This document shows, piece after piece, positions 23,140 to 33,928 of a stretch of DNA of 64,000 bases. The notes under the pieces are model-generated. The model saw only the letters and a list, made by a program, of their open reading frames with translations. It had not been told where the DNA came from and made no database searches. Every line of letters starts with the position of its first letter. Position 1 is the first letter of the stretch. The translations under genes and the position numbers were made by a program. Location: contig JAEMBT020000006.1 in NCBI GenBank assembly GCA_018873245.2, positions 81,304 to 145,303 of the forward strand, given 5' to 3'. The stretch is from Archegozetes longisetosus (lineage: Eukaryota; Arthropoda; Arachnida; Sarcoptiformes; Trhypochthoniidae).

Positions 23140-23770
23140 AATCTAAACTTACACACAGTTTTAAAGAAAATCAAAATTTATTTATTAAAAGAAAGGTTTA
23201 TACAAAATAAAAGATTTAAGTATTGAAAAAGTTGGATTTTGAATATACACTATTACAGTAAGTGTTGATTACTTTCAGAGATCACTCAATCTGAAGAGTT
23301 TGGGAAGTGAAGAGTAAGAGTCTCTTCACTCCTTTATATAGGGCCAGGAGCTGTTGACGTATCAATGGAAAATTTCATAGAAATATCTATTGTTGGTCAC
23401 TAACTGACCAACTACTAATTGAGGACACGTTGGTGACCTCGTTACTCTTTTAGAAGATTTTCTTTAGAATTCGTGTTTGAAGAAAAGAGGACACGAACAA
23501 CCCTGTCCTACATCCAGTGGTCAGTTTGTGCCCTTAGGCTACAATAATGGGCAAGAAAGTAGGGCATTGTTTAAATGATCTGAATACTGTGGGATCGAAA
23601 ACAAATATCTTTTCTTATCTCACACTCGGATCCCCTTATCTTTAAGGATTTTAAGAAAACCTAGAACTTAAATTTTATGAAATTAAGTACAACGAAAAAT
23701 CCTTAAGTAACTATCATGTAAAATGAATATAATACTACTTAAAATAAAGACTGAAATATTGTTAGTCATT
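23140..23770 (-). mobile_element. Probable 3' LTR of the env-bearing retroelement
   Basis: Approximate limits. On the minus strand, after the env gene, there is an LTR-like promoter block: TATA box in GGCCCTATATAAAGGAG (near 23340), then ~200 bp later an AATAAATAAA poly(A)-type signal (near 23180). It shows no visible similarity to the LTR at 28062-28457 at the other end of the same open frames. Exact TG/CA ends could not be fixed. Confidence 0.5.
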
Positions 23771-23869
23771 AATTTCCTTTTTTAGCGATGTTTGCATCTC
23801 TGTCCTTGAGGCTTCACTTCAGGTTCCATGGAGACTTTATTCGTTGAAATAGTAGGTAATTCGATTTAT

Positions 23870-25535
23870 TCTTCAGGTGTTGAGGTTGTCTGGCCGTCCG
23901 TTCTTTTCTGAGTGTTCTTTCTGAAAATGTACCAATAAATCGCTAACAATATAAAAGCTATCGTTACGATAATCATAGTAAGAGAACTCTGAACGATGTA
24001 TTCCCAAAATCGTATTTAGGTGATTTAGTGTTGATTGAGTCTGTTAATCTGTCTAATTCTTCCATATCTGCTGATAAATCTAGATTTTTATCTGGTTTCG
24101 TTACTAACTGAAAGTTATTTCGATGAGATAGTTCCGGTTCAAAGGTCATTTCGTTTTGTATTCGGAGTAGTTGAGCATTATATTTGAGTCTTCCGATTTG
24201 AAATGAAAGATTGGTCGGTGGCGGAAACAAATTCAGGACAGTCGATTTCTCCCAATTCCTCATACAGTTTGATCTTCAAAGTGTTACATTAAATAAAGTT
24301 TTCATTCCTCCTGCGTTTTATTATAATGATGTCATCCTCCAACACATTTTCTCATCGGTCGCATCTCGAAGTTTCCCAAAATCTATCATCTGATATAACT
24401 TGTTTTCGGTTGCAGTAGGTTTCATCAGGTTTCAAAATCACGTCGTCAGCAAAATCTAGAGAACTTCCTGTTGGCACAATACAATCTAATTCTTCGTCGT
24501 ACATAACAAGCTTTGGTCCAACATATTCTCTGAAGCATAACTGTTGAGAACTTTGGTTAACATAAACTGTTTTGAATGAATCTGCCGCTAAAACATGGAC
24601 TCCTGGCTGTGTCACCATTAAATCAAACTTTATAACTATCAAATCCTGTTCTTCATCCATCGCACAACTGATCGATTTTGCGTGCTTAAGAGGACAATCT
24701 TTGTTGCAAGGAAGACTTATATTGAAGATTCTTAGCAATTGGGGATCAACCTTTTGGTTTTCCCATTTCCTGGAGACTTCGAACAACACACTTCTTGTCC
24801 GAGTTAACTGTGCTCCGAGCTTCGACATTATGACGAGTGCGGTTGGTAATGTCCTTTTCATCTACCCAACTGTCTCCGAAAGCTCGTTAATATAACCTGC
24901 CATGTCCGTTATTTCAATTCTTAGCCTCTTGAGTGCTAATTTCTCCACTTTATCGTTTTCAGTCACTTGTTTTAACGCTTCCATCATTGCCAGCTGCTCA
25001 AGTTGCTGTTCAAGTGGTTGAACTTGTCGGAAAGTGTTGAGACCTTAGTTACAGCAACAGCCGACAGTCCTATCGAGGCTGCGGCTCCTATACCGATGAC
25101 TCCCAAACCGATTATTGCCCTGATTCCTCTTTTATTCCGGACCATCACGTCCAATTCAAATTTCTTTGGTTGGCAAAGTTTTCTAATTGGTCTGATAAAA
25201 TTCTTATGGAATGTAGTATTGCACCAGTCGAACAGCTGTGCTTGCGATCCAGGAGGAAGAATACTTGGATCACTTAGTAGCTTACATGGGCTGCTAAATT
25301 TTATTGCCATGTTGACTGGAGTGACGCCTTTGACAACTGGCCTTCCCGTGTTACTCCATAAAATTGAAGAGACTTTATGAAACGAAGCCTCATTTTGTAC
25401 TATAAGCTGAGTTGAACCTGACCTAAAAGTCAGTTCACAACTATTCAACTTAAGTCGAGTCACTTTTTGTACTTTTGAAACTCTTGCTTTGAGTTGACAT
25501 ATTTTGTTATATATATATATATAAGATTTGTACAA
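23870..25535 (-). pseudogene. Retroviral-type envelope (env) gene, broken
   Basis: Three consecutive frames: 25535-24984, 24861-24352, 24263-23973, the last running on in a shifted frame to ~23870. The first contains RNKRG, a furin-like cleavage site, followed by an Ala/Gly-rich fusion-peptide-like stretch (GLGVIGIGAAASIGLSAV) and a heptad region. This is the plan of class I fusion proteins of errantiviruses and insect F-like Envs. The last part ends in a hydrophobic membrane anchor (IIVTIAFILLAIYWYIF) and a short basic tail. Stops and frameshifts between the pieces make it non-functional. It follows integrase on the same strand. Confidence 0.7.
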
Positions 25536-25683
25536 ATATAAGTAGTAGTAACTTTTCTGGTGTTGTTCTTAGTGGTTGATAGGGCTGACTCAGCTCCTGC
25601 CTAACCACTAACTTATTTACTTGTACTGAATAAACAGATTTTAATGCCTAATAATTCACTAATCTGGAGAAACGAACTGAACC

Positions 25684-27034
25684 TCAAATACGCCTTCCAG
25701 GCCCACCACAAAGTAGACAGAATATAGCCATAACAAATAACGAAGGACTGTAGCGAGCCGGTGGTACCCCTCTTGTTGATTGGATCGGTCGAGCAGGATA
25801 GTCAGTAATACTCCCATTAGTTACTGCTTCTGTAGAAGCCTGCGAGTCTATTTTATTGACTGAAGAAATGATAGGTTCTACTTCTGGTGGCGTTGACTGT
25901 CTTTCTTCGTTCTGTAAACTTTCTGGTGGGGTTTGATAATAAATCTCTGTTTCTTCTGAAGACTCTTCCATAGTCTCTTTGTCTTGATCACTTTTAGGGC
26001 TTGTATCCAATATATCTCTCGTATAACAGGGTGATAACTTGCTTACGTGATGAATCTCCCGCTTTTTATGTCCTTTAACTCTTTCGACGATATAATTTAC
26101 TTCTTTATAGCGACCTACCACTTGATATGGACCACGATTTTTATGTAAAAACTTATGTCATACCCCGTTTTCTTTCTGGTTTATATACCCACACCAAATC
26201 TCCAATTTGATACTGTACATCCCGATGTTTACGATCGTAAGCAATTTTCTGTTTTTCTTGTGCTGAGCTGATGTTATCTCTAACGATCTTCCATATTTCC
26301 GGCATATTCTCTGCTAAACCCTTTGCGTATCCTTTTGGATCCTCAGGTCTTTCAACTGGTTCTCCCGTCAAGATTTCCACAGGCAATCTCACGTCTCGTC
26401 CATAGAGAATCGAAAAGGGTGTCATTTTTGTCGAACTCTGAATGCTGGTATTTTAAGCAAAACGTAGCATAGAAAGATACTCGTCCCACGTCTTTTGTGT
26501 CGAATCCACATATTTCGAGATCATTTTTCCTAAAGTACCATTAAATTTCTCGTCCGATCCATTTGTTTGAGGTCGGTAGCTAGTAGTTCTTATACGCCTT
26601 GTTCGTAAAAGTTTTAGCACATCTTGAACTACTTGAGATAAAAAGTTTCGGCCTAAATCGGATAATAGTTCTTCAACTGCTCCATGTCGACAAATCACTT
26701 CTTCAACGATGAATTCAGCTGTGATTTCTGCACTTATGTCTGATACAGCCGTTACTTCTGCATATTTCGTAAAATAGTCTGTGGCTGTTAAAATATATCG
26801 GTTGCCACTGTGTGATACTTTGAATGGTCTAACTGCATCTACTCCTACGCGACCAAAGGGACCTCTTACCGGTATTGTCTGAAGAAGACCAGCCGGTAAT
26901 TGATTTTTATTACCTTTCGTCTGGCAGTCCATACAAGATTTGCAGTAGTTCTCTATATACTTGGCCATCTTAGGCCAATAGTATCGCATTTTAATTCTAT
27001 CAATTGTCTTACGAAACCCAACATGACCGCTCAT
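25684..27034 (-). pseudogene. Ty3/Gypsy pol: integrase only
   Basis: 27034-26453: zinc-binding GHVGFRKT... with CKSCMDCQ, then catalytic-core residues in GVDAVRPF, LSDLGRNF and GSDEKFN (the D,D,E triad; the Gly of the usual DxxGPF is replaced by Arg). 26425-26153: MTPFSILYGRD and the integrase C-terminal half. 26121-25684: VGRYKEVNYIVERVKG and HHVSKLSPCY, the GPY/F-like tail, then an acidic linker. Two frame breaks. Protease, reverse transcriptase and RNase H are missing: integrase begins directly where gag ends. Confidence 0.85.
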
Positions 27035-27581
27035 TGGACCGCTTATATGTTAGAACCTGGGCCGCGATCTGAGGTAGCATTCCCTCTAAAACGCGCTTTA
27101 CTCTCTCCTCCTCACTCATCTGTTTATCCCTATCCATTCGGTTTAGTAAATTTCTCATTATGAAAATGTAATTAACCACACCTTCATATAAACCTTGTTT
27201 GCGGCGCCTTACTTTTTCGCTCAAGTAAGAACGGTATCCAGAAGAGAGAAAATCATGTCACATCATCTTTACAATTTCATCATAAGAGTAATTAGTGTTA
27301 CTCTCCCTGATATTGTCCTGAAACCAGGCACAGGCAGCGCCCACAAAGTGAGCCTCTAACCTTTCAGCCATTGCCTCCTTATCCCATCCCTCGCCACTTG
27401 CAGTAAACTCATATTGCTGAAGCCATTCCTCTAGATCCTGGTGTGGAGCGTTAGAAAAGGGGATTACCCTTAACTGGGAAGACGACATCAATTTTGCCGT
27501 CAAACTATCGCCAAATGCCTCTAACTTTTCAGTCATGGCGTCACCACAAGTAGATCCGTGACTGCTATTACTATGAGGCAT
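27009..27581 (-). pseudogene. Ty3/Gypsy gag (capsid), frameshifted and truncated
   Basis: 27581-27258 starts MPHSNSSHGS and contains DLEEWLQQYEFTA, then AHFVGAACAWFQDN. 27224-27009 (shifted) has RKQGLYEGVVNYIFIMRNLL and RVLEGMLPQIAAQVLTY, typical capsid-domain pattern of Gypsy elements. The gag frame runs straight into the integrase zinc domain near 27010-27034, marking an internal deletion or recombination junction. Confidence 0.7.
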
Positions 27582-28061
27582 GCCTTAGCTGTCGCAAAGT
27601 GTGTTATCGCATTTGAAAAGGTTGCTAGGCAACGCTTATAACTGACTTCTTTACTTTCAAGCTCACAGATCCGGAGCTCTTGCGTAAGCAATGCTTTGGT
27701 CCGAAGCAAGAGCCGAAGATGTAAATAGATCAGAAATGTGCGCCTTTGCTAACCTAATCGTTGGTGCTCACCAGTGGAAGAATTGTATATAAAAAATTGC
27801 GCTCTAACTTCTAGCTTAAAAAAGGGTAGATTTGTTGACCAACTCTCAATAGTTAGTGACTCGCAGTAGCTTGTATCGCTATAAGCTCAAAAGCGCCTAT
27901 CTACAATAACAGCAAAAAAAGGTTTCGACTTTACCGTTGAGTTGAGGTTGAAGAGTGTCTATGTCTTAAAGCGAACAACTTCTCCACTTCACACGCGAAG
28001 ACTCACTTTCTTGACTTGTCGATTCCTTAATCGGTAGTCAAATCCTGCCGCGGACGCCAAT
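27582..28061 (-). other. Retroelement leader with primer-binding site
   Basis: Untranslated leader between LTR and gag. Directly after the LTR the minus strand reads TTGGCGTCCGCGGCAGGATT, a Gypsy-type tRNA primer-binding site. No ORF. Confidence 0.65.
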
Positions 28062-28457
28062 TGTGATTGCAAAGAGCGTTTCCCTGCTTCTTTACAATCC
28101 TTGCGTGGGATGTGAAGATAGACTTTAGTTGAACACACTTTCACACACTACTTGAGTCTCACACACGGCAACACAAGTTAAGCACAGATTAAGAAACACA
28201 AATGTAATAGAACAAAAAAGATACTTTATTTTGTGACGGACACGGTGTTTTGTCCTCCTGGGCGGTTGTTAGAAACCGCCGATTCAGTGGGAGGTTTGGG
28301 AACACCGGCCACTACACTCACTTTAAGAAGTGATGATTAGTGGCTGGAACATTTATAAAACAGGTACTGTGAAAACAATTATTTTAATAGGCCAAGAACT
28401 TCCTTTTCAGATACAAATGCTGTGACCATATCCCCGACATGTATTTTATGGGTCACA
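28062..28457 (-). mobile_element. 396-bp 5' LTR
   Basis: Minus strand starts TGTGACCCATAAAATAC (28457) and ends TTTGCAATCACA (28062), with TGTGA/TCACA inverted ends. AATAAAG lies about 235 bp into it and a TTTATAAA promoter-like motif precedes that. It is followed by a primer-binding site and gag in the right order. Confidence 0.75.
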
Positions 28458-29823
28458 GTTATTAATAGTTAAAACAGTATATTTTGAGTTAAAAATATTG
28501 ATGGTAAGTATTCAAAGCGTATAATTGATAAGTTAAAAATATAGTTAATAATATTATAAATAAAACCAAGTGTTATTAAAATCATAAAAGTTAAAATCTT
28601 AATATATTTTAAAAATTAGTTTTTAGATATCAGTTTATTATAGTACACGCTAAAACTTAATTATCGACACTGGTTACAGATAGTATTTGATGAAGCTATT
28701 GGGGATTATTTTGTTTTAAAGCTCTAAGTAGCGTTCGCTACAATTTAAATAATAAAAAAATACAGATACATAGATTTTAGAACAAAAAAATGTCTGCGAG
28801 TGCCGATTTCGGACTCGAACATTACTTTAAAAATGAGAAAATTAAGACAATGGCTTAAAGTTAAGTCCATGCCTGATCGCCGGACTTTTATGTGATATTA
28901 GCCGAACAATGTTGACCGTTGGCAATCTTTTCTTAGCAATAGGTCATTACATGTATCGTCCCAATTGACGACACATGAAATATTTTTACTAATGAGTTCC
29001 CAGGCCTCCCCTTTTTTATGGCCCTGTTTTGAAAAACAGAGCCATAAAAAACCTTCTTCCGAAATTCCACAGCTGCGTTCGATTAAGAACAGCAGCTTCA
29101 TCCTCTCCTTTTCTGAGGATTCAGACAAAGAAAGGAGAAGGAAGAGAATAAAAATAAACAAAAATTGTTTGAGAAAAACAGAAACTAAAAAGTTTCTGCA
29201 TTCACAATTGTTTAGTTAGTCATCTTGAGAGATTAACCTTAATCTATAATAAAGTAGTTTAGTAGTAAAATAGAAAGTGTAGTTTACAACTTTCATTTGT
29301 AATGAGTAATTATCTTTGAGATCACAGCACAAGATCATTTTCCACTTGAGTGATAAATAATGGTATAAGTACTATTTACCTAAATTACAGAAAACACAAA
29401 AATTTTTTTGTTTTCATATAAAAATAACTATTGTGTGAACCAAAAACTATAAAAGGCAAGAGAAGTTGTGTAACGAGAGACAGATAAAACATAAACCCTT
29501 AACTGTTAACTGTTATTCTTTGTACATCAAAAGTTACAATAAAATAATTATTAAGGAATAGAACTCTTTTATTTGAAGTATAAATCTATATCATATTTAT
29601 AATAAAGAGCAAGAAAAGGTGAGTATCAAACAAATTACTCTAAAAAGTAAAGCATACTCTATTGAGTCCAACCTGAATCTTAGATAGAGAATTAGGTAAA
29701 AGTAAATTGGAATCGCACATTGAGGTCCCTGATTTCAATTTACTCATTCCTAGAAACACACATTGGATGAGAAATTATATCGATCCCAAGTCACAAAAAT
29801 AAACGTGATATTTGTATGGGAAG
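28458..29823. other. Non-coding spacer with one strong hairpin
   Basis: No gene recognised. A 19-bp hairpin (29012-29051: ttttttatggccctgtttt facing its complement with one mismatch and a ~3-nt loop) explains similar small ORFs on both strands. A TATA-like ctataaaagg near 29447 and AATAAAAT near 29538 look like parts of an old LTR, but ends were not found. Confidence 0.45.
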
Positions 29824-32800
29824 TTAACAGGAGAACTTTGGTTTGATGGTGGAGGTGGAAGTGAGAGTACATGACGGTGGAACCGGTTATTATGCGGAGG
29901 GCTTTATTTTGTATTATTTGGAGCTTATGCTGGTTTGTAAGGGAATCGGGGGAACGAGGAGAGCGATGCGTATTCTAGTACAGAGCCGATTATGATTTAT
30001 AGAGGTGGGTGAGGGTTTCTTCGTCTTGATCCCAGGAAGTATAGGAAAGGACTTTGAAGAGTTTAATCGACGGCTAGGTTTTTGTGTAGGTAGGTTATGT
30101 GCGGAGTGAAGTTGAGTAGTGGATAGAAGATGACAATTAATATTTTAGGGTTATTAACTCTAGAGATTGAGTATTATTGATGATTAGTGTAGGTTTTTAT
30201 TTTGGCTCGTGTCGGTGAACAGAGTACAGGTTGATTTTTCGGGGGGAGATGACTTGACGGTTTTTGAGGACCCATTGTTCTATTTCGAGGAGAAAGGATT
30301 GGAGGGTTAATGTAGCAGTGTTTTTGTTAGAGTAGGGGGATAGGAGGGTGATGTCATCTCCGTAAGTTATGAGCTTTAGCGGAGGGAAGGGATGGAGATA
30401 TCTAATATGTAGAAATTGAACAGAAGGGGGAAAGAACTGCACCTTAGGGGACCCTATTGCGCAAACTTTTGTGGTGGCTACAGGTATTTCCCAACTTTAC
30501 GCAGACTTGCCTGCCTTGGAGGAAGTTAGCAAGCCAGCGTATACCGTTAGGGGGGCAAGGGGAATTCATTTAATTTGGAGATGAGGAGGGGGATGAAGAT
30601 GGCGTCAAAAGCTTTAGAGAGGTCGTGACAGCGCAAGCGTACGTGTAGGGGGGGTCTAACTTGGTTGAATTCGTTTAAGATTGTTTACGTCATTTTAGTC
30701 AGGGCGGTTGTTATAGAGAAAGATTTTCGGAAACCGTGTTGATGTGGATTTTGTGGGAGGAGGGGTTCCATGAGGGATTTCATAAGCCTTTCCATTACTT
30801 TTGAGATGGGAGATAGTAGGGAGATGGGGCGGTGTGATGAAGGAAGATTTGGGGGCTTGTTTCGTTTAAGAATGGGGATAATTATGGACCTTTTTCAGAT
30901 AGAAGGGATCATGCATTTTTGACAGTTTAAGTTGAAAAATTTATTTAAAGCAGCTGTTGCGTTGGGGCCGAGGTGTTTGAGGTGGGGGTTGGGTATTTCG
31001 TCGGTTCTAAGGGCGTTTGAGAAGGGTATTCCCTGGATAACTGCGAGGGTTTGTTCATTTGAGAAGGGAGAAATAGGTGGATGTTCGAGCTTGAGTTTTA
31101 ACGGAGCGGAGGGTTTTTCTATCCGATTTTACAAGGGGAATACGGGATATGGAAGCGTAATATTTCATAAGAGCACTTGCCTGAGTTCTATAGTTGGGGC
31201 ACGGTTTGGTATGATCTGAGATATGGCTTCATGGGATTGAGAGGTACTATTATTTATGGATTTTATAGTTTTTTAGAGGCTGCAGGGTGCGGTACGATGA
31301 TCAAGTTAATGGACAAAATCCAGGGTCTACCACGATTCTTCCATGCACAATTCTTCCACAACACAAGTCTTCCACGCACAATTCTTCCATGCACAATTCT
31401 TTCACACTTTTCAATTGATCATAGAATATAAGTGATGACCATTTCAAGTCGAATTGACCAACGAATAGTAACTATTGGCCATTTCTATATCAGATGAACT
31501 ACGGAAGTCAACTGATGACCATTTTCAATTTAGACGACTTACGGGAAGCAACTGATGACCATTTTCTACTTAGATGACCTGTGGGAACTAACTGATGGCT
31601 ATTTCTATATCAGATAAACTGCGAAAGGAAACCGATGACCATTTTCAATTCAGATGACCTATGAGTAACTGATAACCATTTTTATATTATTAGGTCATCA
31701 GTTGCCTTCCGTAGTTCATCTGATATAGAAATGGCCATCAATTACTTCCCGTGGGCTATCTAATATATAAATGGCCAATAGTTAATTCCCGTAGGTGGTT
31801 TAAATTAAAAACGGTCATCGTTCGTCTCCCGTAGGTCATCTTATATAGAAATGGCCATAAGTTGCTTCCCGTAGGTGGTTTGAATTAAAAACGGTCATCG
31901 TTCGTCTCCCGTAGGTCATCTAATATATAAATGGCCATAAGTTGCTTCCCGTAAGTCGTCTGAATTGAAAATGATCATTAGTTGCCTTCCGTAGTGCATC
32001 TGATATAGAAATAGCCAATAGTTACTATTCGTTGATCAGTTCGACTTGCAATGGTCATCACTTATATTCTGTGATCAATTGAAAAGTGTGAAAGAATTGT
32101 GCATGGAAGAATTGTGTCACTCCCCAAAATCCATCCAGCGTTGTTGCCTGAGCCTATTTATTACGGTTTGTATTAGTCTATTTAGAGCAGAGAGGTGATG
32201 GGAGTCGGATTAAGAAGGGGGATTTGTAAAGCGAGAAACTCTATAAGGCAGGAAGTTTCTCTCAGATATTAGGGTTTTGATGGTTGTAGAGAAGGAGGGG
32301 ATGTAGCAGTTTCTGCGATCAGAGGAGATGGTTAATTTAGAGGCGTTATTTATGGATTTTCTGATGTGGAATTCTGCGAGATCAATGGAGGCGAAGATGG
32401 AGGGGTCATAATCTTTGAGGGAATCTTCAACTATTTCTTTAAATTTGGGCCAATCAGCTTTGTAATAGTTGTGAAGGACTTTAGGAGGTTAGGGGGTATT
32501 TTGCGGAGCAGGGGGAGGTATATTATAATGGGTAGGTGATCAGAGGAGAGAGCTGGTATAATCCGTCATGTCAGTCGGGAGGCGTGGTTTGGGGTGGTTA
32601 AAGTTAAATCGGGGGAGGTAGGGTTTTGTGAGGGATCTACATGCGTTGGGGTGTTACAGTTGAGAATTAGGAGGGGAGGGCTTTATTTATTCAAGTAGGA
32701 GGTTGTCTCAGGTGTCGGTGGGTTGTGTCTTTAGCCATGTTGGATGGTGGGCATTGAAATCGCCTACAATGATTGGGTTGTGTAGACTAAATAGAGGGTC

Positions 32801-33590
32801 GAGGTCTGGGTTATTTTGTGGGATGCTTTGGGTGGAAGAAGGTTATAAACGTTTACTATTGTATATGTGGATTTATTTAGAAATATTGAGTAGGCTTGTA
32901 TTTCGGTGTAGGGGTTGCTAAGAGAAGGTGGGAGGGGTGTATAGGTGGAGTAGCGATGGAACTATGGACGTATATAATGAGGCCGCCAACGGGGCCTTGT
33001 TTGCGGTCTAGTCTAATGGGGGAGTAGTTGGGAATTTTGGTTCAGGGATTTAGTTTCTTGGAGGGTGGGTATATGTATTTGGTAGAGGGATAAGACACTG
33101 GTTAATTCGGGGAGTTTATTGCCCATACTATTAATATTTAGTTGAAAGATATTTAATTGGGGGAAGGGAAGGGCCAGGATTGAATTCGATATAGTCAGCT
33201 TGTTGGAGGAGGAGGCGGGCTATTGAGGTTAGCGTTTTTGGCTGTTTTAGGAAACCGGGGGGACACCTTACGGGGGTATGGGGAGTGAGGTAGAGGTGGG
33301 CAGCTAACCGGGTAAGTGTGGGAGAGGTTAAGCATAAAGGCATAGGGGAGCGAGTAAACGTAAACAAATAAAATGGCGGACAGTGCTAAGCAAAGGGATA
33401 GAGACAGCTAAATAGAAATGAATAAAAAAGTCTTACCTGATTACGCAGTGCTCTTTCTGGTGGCCGGAGAAGGGTTGCATCCATTTGGCTTGATGTGCTT
33501 GAGTCGAATTCTTCGGCTGCTGCAGATCAAGGTGGGCTCCACGACTTAGACGTCGATGCGCTGGAGTCCCGTATATCGTAGTTTTCGTGC
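29824..33590 (-). mobile_element. Jockey/I-like LINE, decayed, interrupted by foldback B
   Basis: GC-rich against its surroundings. From the 5' end: leader 33590-33370; 33367-33131 ending in QQADYIEFNPGPSLPP; endonuclease pieces including PTLQETKSLNQNSQ near 33050 and VGDFNAHHPTW near 32760; reverse-transcriptase pieces, with the catalytic motif in LKLITYGDDITLL at about 30364-30353. Many stops and frameshifts. It is split by an 802-bp foldback element at 31323-32124. Confidence 0.8.
31323..32124. mobile_element. Foldback element B, 802 bp, GGG ends, perfect 9-bp duplication
   Basis: Ends GGGTCTACCACGATTCTTCC and (reversed) GGGAGTGACACAATTCTTCC, flanked by CAAAATCCA on both sides (31314-31322, 32125-32133). 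Each arm begins with short ATTCTTCCATGCACA-type units. The core is a head-to-tail series of ~60-bp units (GATGACCATTTTCAATTCAG, ACGGGAAGCAACT) on the left, mirrored on the right. No coding capacity. Same plan as foldback A at 21718-22610. Confidence 0.85.
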
Positions 33591-33928
33591 CTAATTATAT
33601 TTCTTATGTATGAGGACAGAATCGTATCAAAATCTATACTTCTGTCAGCGAATGAACTCTCTTGCCAGTTCAAGTGATGTTTCTCATGGTTAGAATCAGG
33701 TCTACGATTAACTAAAAAAAATCTTAATATTAATCCCTTAGTTTGAGCAATTGTTACTTCTTGTAGTATTTGTTGAGCCTGTCGCGTAAGGGATCTGACA
33801 TTAGAGGTAGCTTTTATTTTTTTATATTACCTTGTGTAAAATGAGACCTCATTTTCGCGTCAAGTTTTTGAATTTACGTATTTCAGAACTAATAATAGTG
33901 AAGAGTTCTTATTGAAAAGCTGTACAGG
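33591..33928. other. Short spacer between LINE and Merlin-like element
   Basis: No gene or repeat recognised. Confidence 0.4.

Noticed and set aside
25003..25380. Plus-strand ORF of 125 codons
   Set aside because: Antisense of the env gene.
28898..29219. Overlapping ORFs of similar sequence on both strands
   Set aside because: They are produced by the hairpin at 29012-29051; no domain and no independent support.
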